In this document: piece after piece, positions 17,739 to 30,742 of the stretch
Numbering within the stretch: position 1 is the stretch's first letter
How the letters are laid out: each line of letters begins with the position of its first letter
From: an uncultured Pelagibacteraceae bacterium
GTDB lineage: Bacteria > Pseudomonadota > Alphaproteobacteria > Pelagibacterales > Pelagibacteraceae
Assembly (NCBI GenBank): GCA_902609685.1
Contig: CACLSR010000002.1
Coordinates: forward strand, 235,170 to 299,169
Direction: 5' to 3'
Length of the DNA: 64,000 nt
Notes under the pieces: model-generated
The model's database searches: none
What the model saw: only the letters and a program-made list of their open reading frames with translations
What the model was told of the DNA's origin: nothing
Made by a program: the position numbers and the translations under genes

Positions 17739-18471
17739 TCTTTACCTCTCATTATATCTGGTGTTTGCCAGTTTAAACTTTGACCGCTATCTATAGCTAA
17801 AATTTGACCAGTAATAGAGCTGTTTTTAATAAAAAAGTCAACTGCATCACAAATCTCTTTTACATCAACTTGTTTTTTGAGAGGTGTTGCTAAATATTGA
17901 TTTTTAAAGTGTTTTTCAGATTGTCTTTTATTTTTGATTGTTGGTCCTGGTGCTATACCGTTTACCCTTATATTAGGTGCTAAACTCATAGCACCAGTTT
18001 TTGTAAGAGTGTAAAGTCCAGTTTTACTTATTGTGTATGAAAAAAAATATGGAGTTAATTTAAATACTCGTTGATCAATAATATTAATAATATTGTTATT
18101 TTTTCCCCTGATATTTTTTGAGAATTCTTTTGATAAAAGGGCGGGGGCTTTAAGATTTGTTGAAATGTGATTTTCCCAACTTTTTGAACTAAAGTTTTCT
18201 AGTTTATCATTTTCGAATAAAGATGCATTGTTAACTAGACAATCAAAATATTTTAATTTTGATTTAGCAAACTTCACAATTTTCATGACATCTTTTTCTT
18301 TACTAAGATTTCCTTTTACCAAATAAATTTTAGACCCATATTTTTGAAGTTTCTTTTTTAAATTTTCAGCTTTTGTTTTTGATTTATTATAATGAATTAT
18401 AATTTGTTTATTTGGTCCTGATAATTTTTCAGCTATTGCAGCACCTATTCTAGTTGCTCCACCAGTAATTA

Positions 18472-18490
<19 letters not shown>
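17735..18490 (-). CDS. PTR1/FolM-like short-chain dehydrogenase (candidate pteridine/dihydrofolate reductase)
   Basis: This is a 251-residue Rossmann-fold SDR. The nucleotide-binding motif is TGGATRIG (residues 9-16), with Arg14 where classical SDRs have Gly; TGxxxRxG is the hallmark of pteridine reductase 1 and FolM. NNAS (87-90) is present. The catalytic Ser is replaced by Asp139 (INIIDQR), and YTISK gives Tyr152 and Lys156. This Asp-Tyr-Lys set is that of PTR1. The gene overlaps uvrB by 19 nt and folB by 4 nt. Together these favour NADPH-dependent reduction of dihydropterin or dihydrofolate, possibly in place of a FolA-type enzyme. Substrate is inferred. Confidence 0.78.
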
Positions 18491-21873
<3,383 letters not shown>

Positions 21874-22821
21874 TTATTTTTGACTAAATATTTTTTTTGC
21901 TGGAATTGTTTTTTTTATCCAAGGACTCGGAATTGAATTTAATCCTTTTAATGCAGCGAAGTATGCTCCAGTGAAATTTGCTCTAGAGCAATTGCAACCA
22001 CCTGCCTTTATTGTTTTTAATATTGCTTCTTTATAATTTCTTGAATTAATTATTGTATATATTGAACTATTAAAAGTTCCTGGATAACTACATGCCATAC
22101 CAAGTTTTTTAATAGTGATAGGATGAAATTTTGAATTTAATCTTCTTATTTTTTTAATATCATTAACAATAACTTTAAATGATGAGTTTTTTTTAAATCT
22201 TTTAATAAATTCATGAACTGGATCTTTGACTCCTTTAAGAGCAAAATCAATTATATAAAATTTAGCTAATGCATATTTTAAACTAATTTTTGAAGCAGTC
22301 ACAATTTTTATGATTTTTTCTAGACTTTTGAAATCATAACCATAAAGAAAGTATGGAAGTGCAGCACAAAACCCATCAGATTCATTAACTTTTACACCAC
22401 CCGAAATTTTCTTATTTGATTTAATATTGTTTACAGTTTCTATAATATTTTGGTGTATCCATGGTCCCTTGATCATACCACGCCAATCTTTTACTTTTTT
22501 ATATTTTGATCTGAGATTTAAATTTTTCCAATATTTGCTTCCAGGACCAAAATTCTTTAGGATATTTTTTTTAAATTCTTTCTCTATATCTTCATAATTT
22601 TCTAGAAGTGTTTGAAACATAACTTGTCCAATTTCATTATAACCTGAAACTTTCCCAGTTTTTATATTGTAGAAAGGACTTTTATTTTTTTTTAAAAAAG
22701 TAAAGTCTTTTTTACCTTTAATATAGGAATTAAGTTTTTTTTGATCGTATACCCAATGTAATGGCCTTGCAGCAGCATCAGCAACTGTTGCTCCTAAAAA
22801 TACATGAAGGTTATTTTTCAC
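21874..22821 (-). CDS. ADP-ribosylglycohydrolase (DraG/crystallin-J1) homologue with altered metal sites
   Basis: The 315 residues have the overall ADP-ribosylglycohydrolase outline. The N-terminal GATVADAAARPLHWVYD matches the family G-A-x-x-G-D-A-x-G-x-P region, and the C-terminal GCNCSRANFTGAYFAALKG followed by IPSPW matches the last conserved block. The metal-binding acidic motifs of true DraG enzymes are changed: the T-D-D-T region reads YNEIGQVMF (61-69) and the G-G-D-T-D region reads AGGCNCSR (273-280). The protein therefore belongs to a divergent branch, and ADP-ribose hydrolysis is not assured. It starts 1 nt after the trxB stop, suggesting cotranscription. The function is unassigned. 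Confidence 0.68.
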   Translation of the reverse strand: MKNNLHVFLGATVADAAARPLHWVYDQKKLNSYIKGKKDFTFLKKNKSPFYNIKTGKVSGYNEIGQVMFQTLLENYEDIEKEFKKNILKNFGPGSKYWKNLNLRSKYKKVKDWRGMIKGPWIHQNIIETVNNIKSNKKISGGVKVNESDGFCAALPYFLYGYDFKSLEKIIKIVTASKISLKYALAKFYIIDFALKGVKDPVHEFIKRFKKNSSFKVIVNDIKKIRRLNSKFHPITIKKLGMACSYPGTFNSSIYTIINSRNYKEAILKTIKAGGCNCSRANFTGAYFAALKGLNSIPSPWIKKTIPAKKIFSQK

Positions 22822-22822
22822 T

Positions 22823-23767
22823 TTAATGAGATAAAAACTTTTCAGCCTCTAGTGCTGCCATACAACCCATACCAGCGGCAGTCACTGCCTGTCTAAATGT
22901 TTTATCTTTTACATCTCCAGCCGCATAAACGCCTGGTACATTAGTCTCAGTTGAATCTGGTTTAGTGATCAAATAACCTTCTTTGTCCATGCTTAATTGA
23001 TTTTTAAATAATTGCGTAGCTGGATCATGTCCAATTGCGATGAAGACACCATCTAATTTAATTTCATCAATTTTATTTGTTTTAACATTCTTAATTTTTA
23101 TTCCTTTGACATTTTTCGGATCTTTATCACCAACAATGTCTTCAACAACACTATCCCAAATAATTTCAATTTTTTTATTTTCCATAAGTTTTTTTTGAAG
23201 CATTTTTTCAGCTCTTAAATTATCTCTTCTGTGAATTAATTTTACTTTTGATGCAAATTTCGTAAGAAACATCGCTTCCTCAACAGCTGCATTACCTCCT
23301 CCAACAACAGCAACTTCTTTGTCTTTAAAGAAAAAACCATCACATGTTGCACATGCGGATACTCCAAAACCTCTGAACTCTTGTTCTGATTTTAAATTTA
23401 ACCATCTTGCTTGAGCACCTGTTGAAATTATTATGCTATCAGCAGTGTATTTTTGACCAGTGTCTCCAATAGCTTCAAAAGGTGTTTTTTTTAAATCGAC
23501 AGAACTTATATGATCCTCAATCATTTGTGTTCCAACTGCTTTTGCTTGCTCTTTCATTTGATCCATAAGCCAAGGACCCTGAATAACATCAGCAAACCCT
23601 GGAAAATTTTCAACATCAGTTGTTGTAGTTAATTGTCCACCTGGTTCTGAACCATAAACTAAAATTGGATTTAACATTGCTCTTGCAGCATAAACTGCCG
23701 CTGTATATCCAGCTGGACCAGACCCAATTATTAACACTTTTGTGTGTTTAGTTGGATTTTGACTCAT
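22823..23767 (-). CDS. trxB: Thioredoxin-disulfide reductase
   Basis: TrxB is the NADPH-dependent flavoprotein that reduces thioredoxin in the cytoplasm. The 314 residues include the FAD-binding VLIIGSGPAGYTAAVYAARA, the redox-active disulfide CATC (C139, C142), the NADPH-binding VVGGGNAAVEEAMFLTKFA, and the FAD-contacting C-terminal YAAGDVKDKTFRQAVTAAG. The length and order match the low-molecular-weight bacterial type. It is divergent from the ELM1-family gene across 21 bp and directly upstream of the ADP-ribosylglycohydrolase homologue. Confidence 0.97.
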   Translation of the reverse strand: MSQNPTKHTKVLIIGSGPAGYTAAVYAARAMLNPILVYGSEPGGQLTTTTDVENFPGFADVIQGPWLMDQMKEQAKAVGTQMIEDHISSVDLKKTPFEAIGDTGQKYTADSIIISTGAQARWLNLKSEQEFRGFGVSACATCDGFFFKDKEVAVVGGGNAAVEEAMFLTKFASKVKLIHRRDNLRAEKMLQKKLMENKKIEIIWDSVVEDIVGDKDPKNVKGIKIKNVKTNKIDEIKLDGVFIAIGHDPATQLFKNQLSMDKEGYLITKPDSTETNVPGVYAAGDVKDKTFRQAVTAAGMGCMAALEAEKFLSH

Positions 23768-23788
23768 ATGAAAGCTATATAGTGATTA

Positions 23789-24739
23789 ATGACTAAATTA
23801 AAAGGTTTATTATTGACCGAGGGCATGCACGGCATGATTAGCCAAGTTGAAGGACTTGCCAAAGCTTTAGGTTTAGATTTTATACACGAGAAAATTGAAC
23901 TGAATAATTTTTGGAAAATGATCCCGCCAAAAATCACGCCAATTAAAAGGTTTGTTTTTAAAAATGATATTTTGCAAAAGTTTGATGTTGTAATCTCATG
24001 CGGCAGAAAAAGTGTAATTCCCTCAATTTTCTTAAAAAAAAAGTTTGGAAATAAAATCATGAATATTCATATCCAAGATCCGAAGGTATCTTTAAATAAT
24101 TTCGATTTTGTGATTGCACCAGAACATGATGATCTAAAAGGTGAAAATGTATTATCAACTAAAGGGGCCATTCACTATCTACGAGAAAGTGAATTAGATG
24201 ATAATATAAACTATTTAAAACCAAAAATTCAAAAAGAAAAAGTAGTTGTACTTGTTGTTGGTGGTCCAAATAAATATTATAATTTTAGGGATAATTTAAT
24301 TGAAGAAATTTTTCATAAAATCAAAAAAAATTTTCTTGATAATGGCTACCAATTAATCTTTATTCCTTCAATAAGAACACCCCAAAGAATTATTGATAAA
24401 GCTAAAGATTTTTATAATGGGGATCAAATCATTATTTCAGATGTTGATAAAAAAGCTTATTTATCATCACTTAAATTAGCAGACCATATAGTGGTAACTT
24501 GTGACTCAACGTCCATGGTATCTGAAGCTGCAATAACAGGTAAACCTATATATATAGCTGATATGCCAGCAATTAAGAACAATTATCGCTTCAAAAAATT
24601 TTTTGAATTGTTCAAATCTTTAAATATTATAAGAAATCTAGACTCTTCTGTTGAGAGCTGGGATTATAAAAAACTTAATGAAACTGATAGAATAGCAGGT
24701 TATATAGAAAAAAGATTTCAAAATTATGACTTTTCTTAA
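23789..24739 (+). CDS. ELM1 (COG3660) family protein, GT-B-like
   Basis: The 316-residue protein belongs to the family named after plant mitochondrial fission factor ELM1 and common in alphaproteobacteria. Family-type blocks are TEGMHGMISQVEGLAKALG at the N-terminus, ISCGRKSVIPSIFLKKKFG, NIHIQDPKV with FDFVIAPEHDDL, VVLVVGGPNKYYNF, and the C-terminal VTCDSTSMVSEAAITGKPIY. The last block resembles the nucleotide-sugar site of GT-B glycosyltransferases. The bacterial role is unknown. It overlaps the downstream 2OG oxygenase gene by 14 nt, so the two are probably translated together. A glycan-related role is inference only. Confidence 0.8.
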   Translation: MTKLKGLLLTEGMHGMISQVEGLAKALGLDFIHEKIELNNFWKMIPPKITPIKRFVFKNDILQKFDVVISCGRKSVIPSIFLKKKFGNKIMNIHIQDPKVSLNNFDFVIAPEHDDLKGENVLSTKGAIHYLRESELDDNINYLKPKIQKEKVVVLVVGGPNKYYNFRDNLIEEIFHKIKKNFLDNGYQLIFIPSIRTPQRIIDKAKDFYNGDQIIISDVDKKAYLSSLKLADHIVVTCDSTSMVSEAAITGKPIYIADMPAIKNNYRFKKFFELFKSLNIIRNLDSSVESWDYKKLNETDRIAGYIEKRFQNYDFS

Positions 24740-25388
24740 TTCCATTTTAAACAACTCAAAAAAATATGAGAATCCTTTTAATCATTGGGAATATAATAAT
24801 GCTCTAACTGATGAAGCAATTAAAGAAATTGAAAATGCAGACATTCCTGATATTAGTAAACATAATCTTAATTATGATGGAACAAGAGCTATCGATGGTG
24901 GTACAGCAGAATTTAGAGAAGGAATAACATCTGGAGGAAAGGCAATCAAGTTTAGATGTTTTGTAACTAAAGAAAATGCTTCACAATTTCCAAATTTGGT
25001 AAAATTTATTAAAGAACTTCAATCAAAGGAAACTTATAACGCAATTTCAAAAATGATTGATAAAGATTTATCAAATTCATATGTGAGAGTTGAAATTATA
25101 TGTGATCGTCAAGGTTTTTGGCTTAAACCACATTGCGATATTAAAGAAAAACTAATGTCAGGTTTGATTTTTGTTAATAATGCAAAAGAGTCTGATGATC
25201 TAGGCACTGATTTTTATAATGAAAAATTAGAAAAGGTTAAAACAGTTCCTTACAAACATAATTATGGATATTTATTCACTAGTGGACCTAATACTTGGCA
25301 TGGTATGGAAAAAAAGAAGATTATTCAGGAAAGAAGATGTATTCAGGTAAACTATGTCACTTTTCCCACTGATTGGAAAGTTGAGTGA
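24726..25388 (+). CDS. 2-oxoglutarate/Fe(II)-dependent oxygenase-like protein
   Basis: The 220 residues carry a plausible double-stranded beta-helix oxygenase site. It consists of His136-x-Asp138 (KPHCDIKEKLMSGLIFVN), distal His192 (NTWHGMEK) and Arg203/Arg204 (QERRCIQVNYV), the last being the expected 2-oxoglutarate-binding arginine about ten residues after the histidine. The spacing fits the prolyl-4-hydroxylase-like superfamily. No substrate domain is seen and I do not recognise a named family. It overlaps the ELM1-family gene by 14 nt, which implies a linked function. It abuts the small membrane protein gene tail to tail. Confidence 0.7.
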   Translation: MTFLNSILNNSKKYENPFNHWEYNNALTDEAIKEIENADIPDISKHNLNYDGTRAIDGGTAEFREGITSGGKAIKFRCFVTKENASQFPNLVKFIKELQSKETYNAISKMIDKDLSNSYVRVEIICDRQGFWLKPHCDIKEKLMSGLIFVNNAKESDDLGTDFYNEKLEKVKTVPYKHNYGYLFTSGPNTWHGMEKKKIIQERRCIQVNYVTFPTDWKVE

Positions 25389-25649
25389 TTAATTAAAAAA
25401 ACTCGAATAAAGACCAATCAAACTAAATACACTTACTACTAAACAGATTCCTGTTACAGCTTTTAGCTGATCTCCATCTTCTTGAATATTTTTTTTGTCA
25501 TAAAGTTTCCAATACGCACATTCTTTTAGTTGAGTATTTTTTGATTCTAATTTTTTTTTTTTAACTGGAAGTTTTAATAATTGAGCACTAAAAACTTCAC
25601 TATTTTTATATGCATCTTCGATAATATATTGGCGAACTTCTGAACTCAT
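25389..25649 (-). CDS. Small single-pass membrane protein, unknown function
   Basis: This is an 86-residue hypothetical protein I do not recognise. The N-terminal two thirds is charged and predicted helical and cytoplasmic. The C-terminus has one hydrophobic segment (AVTGICLVVSVFSLIGLYS, about residues 64-82), giving a tail-anchored topology. A single clear ATG start and a tail-to-tail join with the 2OG oxygenase gene support it as real. A perfect 11-bp inverted repeat lies 3-30 nt upstream of the start. Two cysteines (one in ECAYWKLYD, one in the membrane segment) are the only other notable residues. Confidence 0.55.
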   Translation of the reverse strand: MSSEVRQYIIEDAYKNSEVFSAQLLKLPVKKKKLESKNTQLKECAYWKLYDKKNIQEDGDQLKAVTGICLVVSVFSLIGLYSSFFN

Positions 25650-25651
25650 AC

Positions 25652-25679
25652 AATTAAATTTTAAAAAAAAAATTTAATT
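25652..25679. repeat. 11-bp perfect inverted repeat upstream of the small membrane protein gene
   Basis: AATTAAATTTT at 25652-25662 is repeated in inverse at 25669-25679 around an A6 loop. It would lie in the 5' leader or promoter of the minus-strand gene ending at 25389. Being pure A/T it forms only a weak hairpin, so a regulatory role is uncertain. Confidence 0.35.
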
Positions 25680-25754
25680 AATACAACCTAGCGATTACTC
25701 ATTTTGGGTAATTAAAATTAGAAGAAAAAAATTATACAACTTTAAATTGTAATA

Positions 25755-28700
25755 TTATTTCAGGTCCTGTAATGAAATGACTTCTAGCTTTTTCGTTTTA
25801 AGAGATTTTATTGCCTCCAGACATGCTTGAGCAGTTGACATATTTGTACAATATGGAACTTTATTTTTTAAAGTTGCTCTTCTAAGTGCAACAGCATCAT
25901 TTATTCGATGTTCACTATTTCCTCCACCAGTATTAATTACAAGTGCTATTTTTTTCGAGTCCAAAATATCTACTATATGAGGCGTTCCACTGCTTACTTT
26001 ATTTATAATTTTACATTTCATTCCATGTTTTCGAATATACTCTGCAGTGCCTTTTGTTGCACTTAATTTAAAATTTAATTTAATTAAATCTTTAGCCAGA
26101 CCTATACCCTCATCCTTGTGAGAGTTTTTCAAAGATATAAATGCAAGACCATTTTTTGGAAGTGAATTTGAAGCAGCAATTTGACTTTTTGCAAATGCCA
26201 TGCCAAAGTTTCTATCAAATCCCATTACTTCACCAGTTGATTTCATTTCTGGACCGAGAAGTAAGTCGCTATTTGGAAATTTGTTAAAAGGAAATACTGC
26301 CTCTTTAACTGCGTACATTCCTTTTGATTTTTCTTTTAAATTATATTTTAATAATTTCTCTCCAGCCATAACTCTTGATGCAATTTTTGCTAATGGCAAA
26401 CCTTTTGCTTTAGATACAAAGGGTACAGTTCTGCTAGCTCGAGGATTTACTTCAATCACATAAATTTCATCTTTTTTTATTGCAAATTGTATGTTCATGA
26501 AACCTTTGACTTTCAAAGCCAATGCCAGTCTTTTAGTTTGATTTTCAATTTCCTTAACTAAAAATGGCTTGATAGATATTGGAGGTAAACTACAAGCAGA
26601 GTCTCCAGAATGAATACCAGCTTCCTCAATGTGCTGCATAATACCGGCTACATATACCTCTTTCCCATCAGATATCGCATCAACATCAACTTCCATTGCA
26701 TGATCAATAAATTTGTCGATTAAAATCGGATTTTTTTCTGCAGCTTTAAATGCTTCTTCAATAAAATTTTTTAATTGACCTTTTTCATAAACTATTTCCA
26801 TTGCTCTTCCACCTAAAACATATGAGGGTCTTACCATTAAAGGTAATCCAATTTTATCAGCAATCTTGATCGCTTCTTTATAAGTTTTAGCAATTCCACT
26901 TTCTGCTTGTTTTAATTTTAATTTATTCAATAAATTTCTAAATCTATCTCTATCCTCTGCTAAATCTATAGAGCTGTATTGAGTTCCTAAAATAGGTAAT
27001 TTGTTTTGATGTAAAAATTTAGCTAGTTTTATTGGAGTTTGTCCTCCAAACTGGGCAATTATACCAATTAAGTTTCCATTCATTTGCTCTTTTTTTATGA
27101 TATTGAAAACGAATTCTTCTTTTAAAGGTTCAAAATAAAGTCGATCACTTGTATCGTAATCGGTAGAGACTGTCTCAGGATTACAATTTACCATGATTGT
27201 TTCAAAACCAGCATCTTTTAAAGAAAAGCTTGCTTGACAACAACAATAATCAAATTCTATCCCTTGACCAATTCTATTTGGTCCTCCCCCTAGAATGATA
27301 ATCTTTTTTTTACTAGTCGGCTCTGCCTCACACTCTGAAACTATTGAAAAGTTTCTTTGATAAGTTGAATACATGTATGGCGTGAAAGATTTAAATTCAG
27401 CAGCACAAGTATCAACTTTTTTATAAACAGGTAATATTTTTAGCGCTATCCTCTTTTTTCTCACAACATCCTCAGAAAGATTTGTTAATTCTGATAATTT
27501 TTTGTCTGAGAAACCTATAGATTTAATCATATTAAATTCTGTAAAATTTCTTGGTAATCCTATTTTTTTTAAATTTATTTCACAATCAACAATTTCTTTA
27601 ATTTGACCTAGAAACCATGGGTCAATTTTTGATAATTTAAAAATCCTATCCAAACTGATTTTTTTTCTAATTCCTTCAGCAACCAGTAAAATTTTGTTTG
27701 GAATATTTTCTTTTAGTTTTTTTTCAATTTGTCGTTTTGATAAATTAAATATTCTATCAAGGCCCGAGAAACCAGTTTCTAATGATATCAAAGCTTTTTG
27801 AAGAGACTCTTTAAAATTTCTCCCTATTGCCATAGCTTCACCAACAGATTTCATTGAAGTGCCAAGAGTGGCTGGAGAGGATGAAAATTTTTCAAAAGTA
27901 AATCTTGGTATCTTGGTAACTACATAATCTATACTTGGTTCAAAAGATGCAGGGGTAATTTTAGTAATTTCATTTTTAAGTTCATCCAAAGTATATCCGA
28001 CAGCTAATTTTGCTGCTACTTTTGCAATTGGAAATCCAGTTGCTTTAGATGCCAAAGCTGATGATCTTGATACACGTGGGTTCATCTCAATTATCACCAT
28101 TCGACCATTTTTGGGATTAATTGCGAATTGAACATTGGATCCACCTGTCTCAACCCCAATCTTTCTCAAACATGCGATAGAGGCATTTCTCATGACCTGA
28201 TATTCTTTATCAGTGAGAGTTAATGCTGGAGCAACTGTTACCGAGTCACCTGTATGTATCCCCATTGGATCAATATTCTCAATTGAACAAATAATGATAC
28301 AGTTATCTTTCTTATCTCTAACAACTTCCATCTCAAATTCTTTCCAACCTTCCAAGCATTCTTCAACCAAAACCTGGCTAACAGGAGACTCGTGTAATCC
28401 ATTTTTCACAATTTTAAGATAGTCCCTCTTTGTTTTTGCTATTCCTCCACCAAGCCCACCAAGTGTAAATGCGGGTCTTATGATTGCAGGCAAACCAATT
28501 TTTTTTAGAACTTTTGTAGCTTGATTATTATTGTTTATGATTTCGGATTTGGGTAAGTCTAAACCAATTTCTATCATATTTTTTCTAAATTTTTTTCTAT
28601 CTTCAGCGTTTGAAATTGCCTTTGAGTTAGCTCCAATAAGTTCAATTTTATATTTTTTTAAAATCCCTTTTTTTTCAGCCTCCATAGCTAGATTAAGAGC

Positions 28701-28982
28701 AGTTTGACCCCCCATTGTAGGAAGAATTGCATGAGGTTTTTCTTTTTTAAGAATTTTTTCTAAAACATCTAATGTTATTGGTTCAACATAGGTTTTGTCC
28801 GCAACATCTGGATCTGTCATGATAGTTGCAGGATTAGAATTTATCAAAATTACTTTATAACCTTCATCTCTAAGAGCTTTGCAAGCTTGTGTTCCTGAAT
28901 AATCAAACTCACATGCTTGACCGATTATGATTGGGCCAGCTCCAACAACTAATATTTTTTTAATGTCTTTTCTTTTTGGCAT
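25755..28982 (-). CDS. carB: Carbamoyl-phosphate synthase large subunit
   Basis: CarB makes carbamoyl phosphate from bicarbonate, ammonia delivered by CarA, and two ATP, for pyrimidine and arginine synthesis. The 1075-residue length is standard. Two homologous ATP-grasp halves are visible: the first with [20 protein letters not shown] and [19 protein letters not shown], the second with [20 protein letters not shown] and [21 protein letters not shown]-terminal MGS-type allosteric domain begins near residue 935 ([17 protein letters not shown]). It overlaps the 3' end of carA by 23 nt. Confidence 0.98.
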   Translation of the reverse strand: MPKRKDIKKILVVGAGPIIIGQACEFDYSGTQACKALRDEGYKVILINSNPATIMTDPDVADKTYVEPITLDVLEKILKKEKPHAILPTMGGQTALNLAMEAEKKGILKKYKIELIGANSKAISNAEDRKKFRKNMIEIGLDLPKSEIINNNNQATKVLKKIGLPAIIRPAFTLGGLGGGIAKTKRDYLKIVKNGLHESPVSQVLVEECLEGWKEFEMEVVRDKKDNCIIICSIENIDPMGIHTGDSVTVAPALTLTDKEYQVMRNASIACLRKIGVETGGSNVQFAINPKNGRMVIIEMNPRVSRSSALASKATGFPIAKVAAKLAVGYTLDELKNEITKITPASFEPSIDYVVTKIPRFTFEKFSSSPATLGTSMKSVGEAMAIGRNFKESLQKALISLETGFSGLDRIFNLSKRQIEKKLKENIPNKILLVAEGIRKKISLDRIFKLSKIDPWFLGQIKEIVDCEINLKKIGLPRNFTEFNMIKSIGFSDKKLSELTNLSEDVVRKKRIALKILPVYKKVDTCAAEFKSFTPYMYSTYQRNFSIVSECEAEPTSKKKIIILGGGPNRIGQGIEFDYCCCQASFSLKDAGFETIMVNCNPETVSTDYDTSDRLYFEPLKEEFVFNIIKKEQMNGNLIGIIAQFGGQTPIKLAKFLHQNKLPILGTQYSSIDLAEDRDRFRNLLNKLKLKQAESGIAKTYKEAIKIADKIGLPLMVRPSYVLGGRAMEIVYEKGQLKNFIEEAFKAAEKNPILIDKFIDHAMEVDVDAISDGKEVYVAGIMQHIEEAGIHSGDSACSLPPISIKPFLVKEIENQTKRLALALKVKGFMNIQFAIKKDEIYVIEVNPRASRTVPFVSKAKGLPLAKIASRVMAGEKLLKYNLKEKSKGMYAVKEAVFPFNKFPNSDLLLGPEMKSTGEVMGFDRNFGMAFAKSQIAASNSLPKNGLAFISLKNSHKDEGIGLAKDLIKLNFKLSATKGTAEYIRKHGMKCKIINKVSSGTPHIVDILDSKKIALVINTGGGNSEHRINDAVALRRATLKNKVPYCTNMSTAQACLEAIKSLKTKKLEVISLQDLK

Positions 28983-30153
28983 TTCTTTTTATGTTATGAA
29001 TAAATTCTTGAAATAAATAAACACTATCTTGCGGCCCAGGATTTGACTCTGGATGATACTGAACAGAAAATACTGGTTTATTTTTTAATTTTATGCCTTC
29101 AATACTACCATCGAATAAAGACTTATGAGTAACCTCAATATTTTTTGGCAATGTTTCTTTAACTACTTCAAAACCATGATTTTGACTAGTGATTTCAACA
29201 ATATCATGAATTAAATTTTTTACTGGATGGTTTGCTCCTCTATGACCCAATTTCATTTTTTTTGTTTTACCCCCAAGGGCAAGAGCAAGAATTTGATGAC
29301 CTAAACAAATACCAAATATTGGTAAATTTTTTTTAATAAGGTCTTTGATAATATTGATTGCATATTTGCCAGTTGCTGCTGGATCTCCAGGCCCATTAGA
29401 TAAAAAAATTCCATCAGGCTTTAAGCTCAATATTTTTTCTGCAGAAGTCTTACACGTAACAACAGTAACTTTACAATTAAAGTTCGAAAAATATCTTAAA
29501 ATATTTTTTTTTATTCCATAATCAATTGCAACAACATGCAAAGACTTTTTTTTATTTTTCTCAAAACCAGTTTCTTTTTTCCAAGTTTTAAGCCCTTTCC
29601 AAATATAATTTTTTCTGGTGGATACGACCTCGGCAAGATCTAAATTTTTTAAACCACTCCATTTAATTGTGGTATTTGTGAGTTTATTAATACTGAATTT
29701 TCCTTTATTTGAATAACAAATGGTACCTTTAGGGGCCCCTTTATCTCTAATGAAATTTGTAAGGTTTCTAGTATCTAATCCAGTGATACCAATAATTTTG
29801 TTTTTTTTAAGCCAATAATCTAAATGTAAAAATGATCTGTAATTTGAGGGATTAGTTATTTCAGAATTAAAAATTACTCCTCTGGTCCAGATTTTATCTG
29901 ACTCATGATCCTCATGATTTGTTCCAACATTTCCAATGTGAGGAAAAGTAAAATTAATAATTTGACCTGCATAAGAAGGGTCAGATATGATCTCTTGATA
30001 GCCAGTAAATGAGGTATTAAAACACACCTCTCCTGTTGCAACGCCTTCATAACCAATTCCAATACCTTTAAAAACTTTCTTGTTTTCAAGAACTAAAATA
30101 CCTGTATGAGTTTGGGAAATTTTTGAGCTATTATTTTTTGCTTTTTTGATCAA
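28960..30153 (-). CDS. carA: Carbamoyl-phosphate synthase small subunit
   Basis: CarA is the glutaminase subunit that supplies ammonia to CarB through an internal tunnel. The 397 residues have the N-terminal CPSase small domain ([20 protein letters not shown]) and the class I glutamine amidotransferase domain. The latter shows SNGPGDP, the nucleophile Cys in [15 protein letters not shown], and the His and Glu of [11 protein letters not shown]. The start is a TTG because an in-frame TAA immediately precedes it and there is no nearby internal Met. A 125-bp region separates it from the divergent yqeY-dnaG-rpoD group, an order seen in other alphaproteobacteria. Confidence 0.97.
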   Translation of the reverse strand: MIKKAKNNSSKISQTHTGILVLENKKVFKGIGIGYEGVATGEVCFNTSFTGYQEIISDPSYAGQIINFTFPHIGNVGTNHEDHESDKIWTRGVIFNSEITNPSNYRSFLHLDYWLKKNKIIGITGLDTRNLTNFIRDKGAPKGTICYSNKGKFSINKLTNTTIKWSGLKNLDLAEVVSTRKNYIWKGLKTWKKETGFEKNKKKSLHVVAIDYGIKKNILRYFSNFNCKVTVVTCKTSAEKILSLKPDGIFLSNGPGDPAATGKYAINIIKDLIKKNLPIFGICLGHQILALALGGKTKKMKLGHRGANHPVKNLIHDIVEITSQNHGFEVVKETLPKNIEVTHKSLFDGSIEGIKLKNKPVFSVQYHPESNPGPQDSVYLFQEFIHNIKRNAKKKRH

Positions 30154-30217
30154 TTACAACTCATGAGTTAAAGGTTAATACAATAAAAGGTTTATTATCG
30201 CAACAGAGATGTATTAT

Positions 30218-30239
30218 AAAATTGTAAAAAAACAATTTT
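30218..30239. repeat. 8-bp inverted repeat between carA and yqeY
   Basis: AAAATTGT (30218-30225) and ACAATTTT (30232-30239) form a perfect inverted repeat with an A6 loop in the divergent carA/yqeY promoter region. It could be an operator. It is not placed like a terminator because both flanking genes read away from it. Confidence 0.3.
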
Positions 30240-30278
30240 TCTTTTGAAGAATTTTTTCTTTAAAGTAGATTAAAAATT

Positions 30279-30740
30279 ATGTCCTTAAAAGAGACTATAG
30301 AAACAGAATATAAAAAGTCGCTTAAATCAAAAGATAAAACTAAAATCTCAACTTACAGGTTAATTCTATCCTCCATCAAGGATTTGGATATCTTAAATAG
30401 ATCTGGTCCAAATAAAAAAGAGACTGATGATGAAGATATTAAAAAATTATTTAAGAAGATGATGAAACAAAGAGCCGAATCAATTGAAATTTATAAAAAA
30501 AATAATCGGTCTGATCTTTTGGAAGTTGAGCAAAATGAATATGATATTTTATCAAGTTTTTTACCTAAACAATTAAATGAGGAAGATACAAAAAAAATAT
30601 GCGAAGAGATAATATCTAAAGTAGGTGCTAATTCAGTAAAAGATATGGGCAAAATTATGGGGGAATTAAAAAAACAACATGCCGATGAGATTGATTTCTC
30701 CAAAGCAGGAGCGCTGATTAAACAAATACTTAATAAGTAG
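30279..30740 (+). CDS. yqeY: GatB/YqeY domain-containing protein
   Basis: The 153-residue helical protein belongs to the YqeY family, related to the tRNA-binding tail domain of the GatB amidotransferase subunit. Typical blocks are STYRLILSSIKDLDI, MMKQRAESIEIYKKNNRSDL, the ILSSFLPKQLNEE element, and the C-terminal KDMGKIMGELKKQHADEIDF. It sits 2 nt before dnaG. yqeY-dnaG-rpoD is the alphaproteobacterial version of the macromolecular synthesis operon in which rpsU takes the first place in enterics. Its biochemical role is not established. Confidence 0.92.
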   Translation: MSLKETIETEYKKSLKSKDKTKISTYRLILSSIKDLDILNRSGPNKKETDDEDIKKLFKKMMKQRAESIEIYKKNNRSDLLEVEQNEYDILSSFLPKQLNEEDTKKICEEIISKVGANSVKDMGKIMGELKKQHADEIDFSKAGALIKQILNK

Positions 30741-30742
30741 TC

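Noticed and set aside
25755..30153. Plus-strand and alternative-frame ORFs inside carAB
   Set aside because: They lack family similarity and lie wholly inside genes with full sets of conserved motifs.
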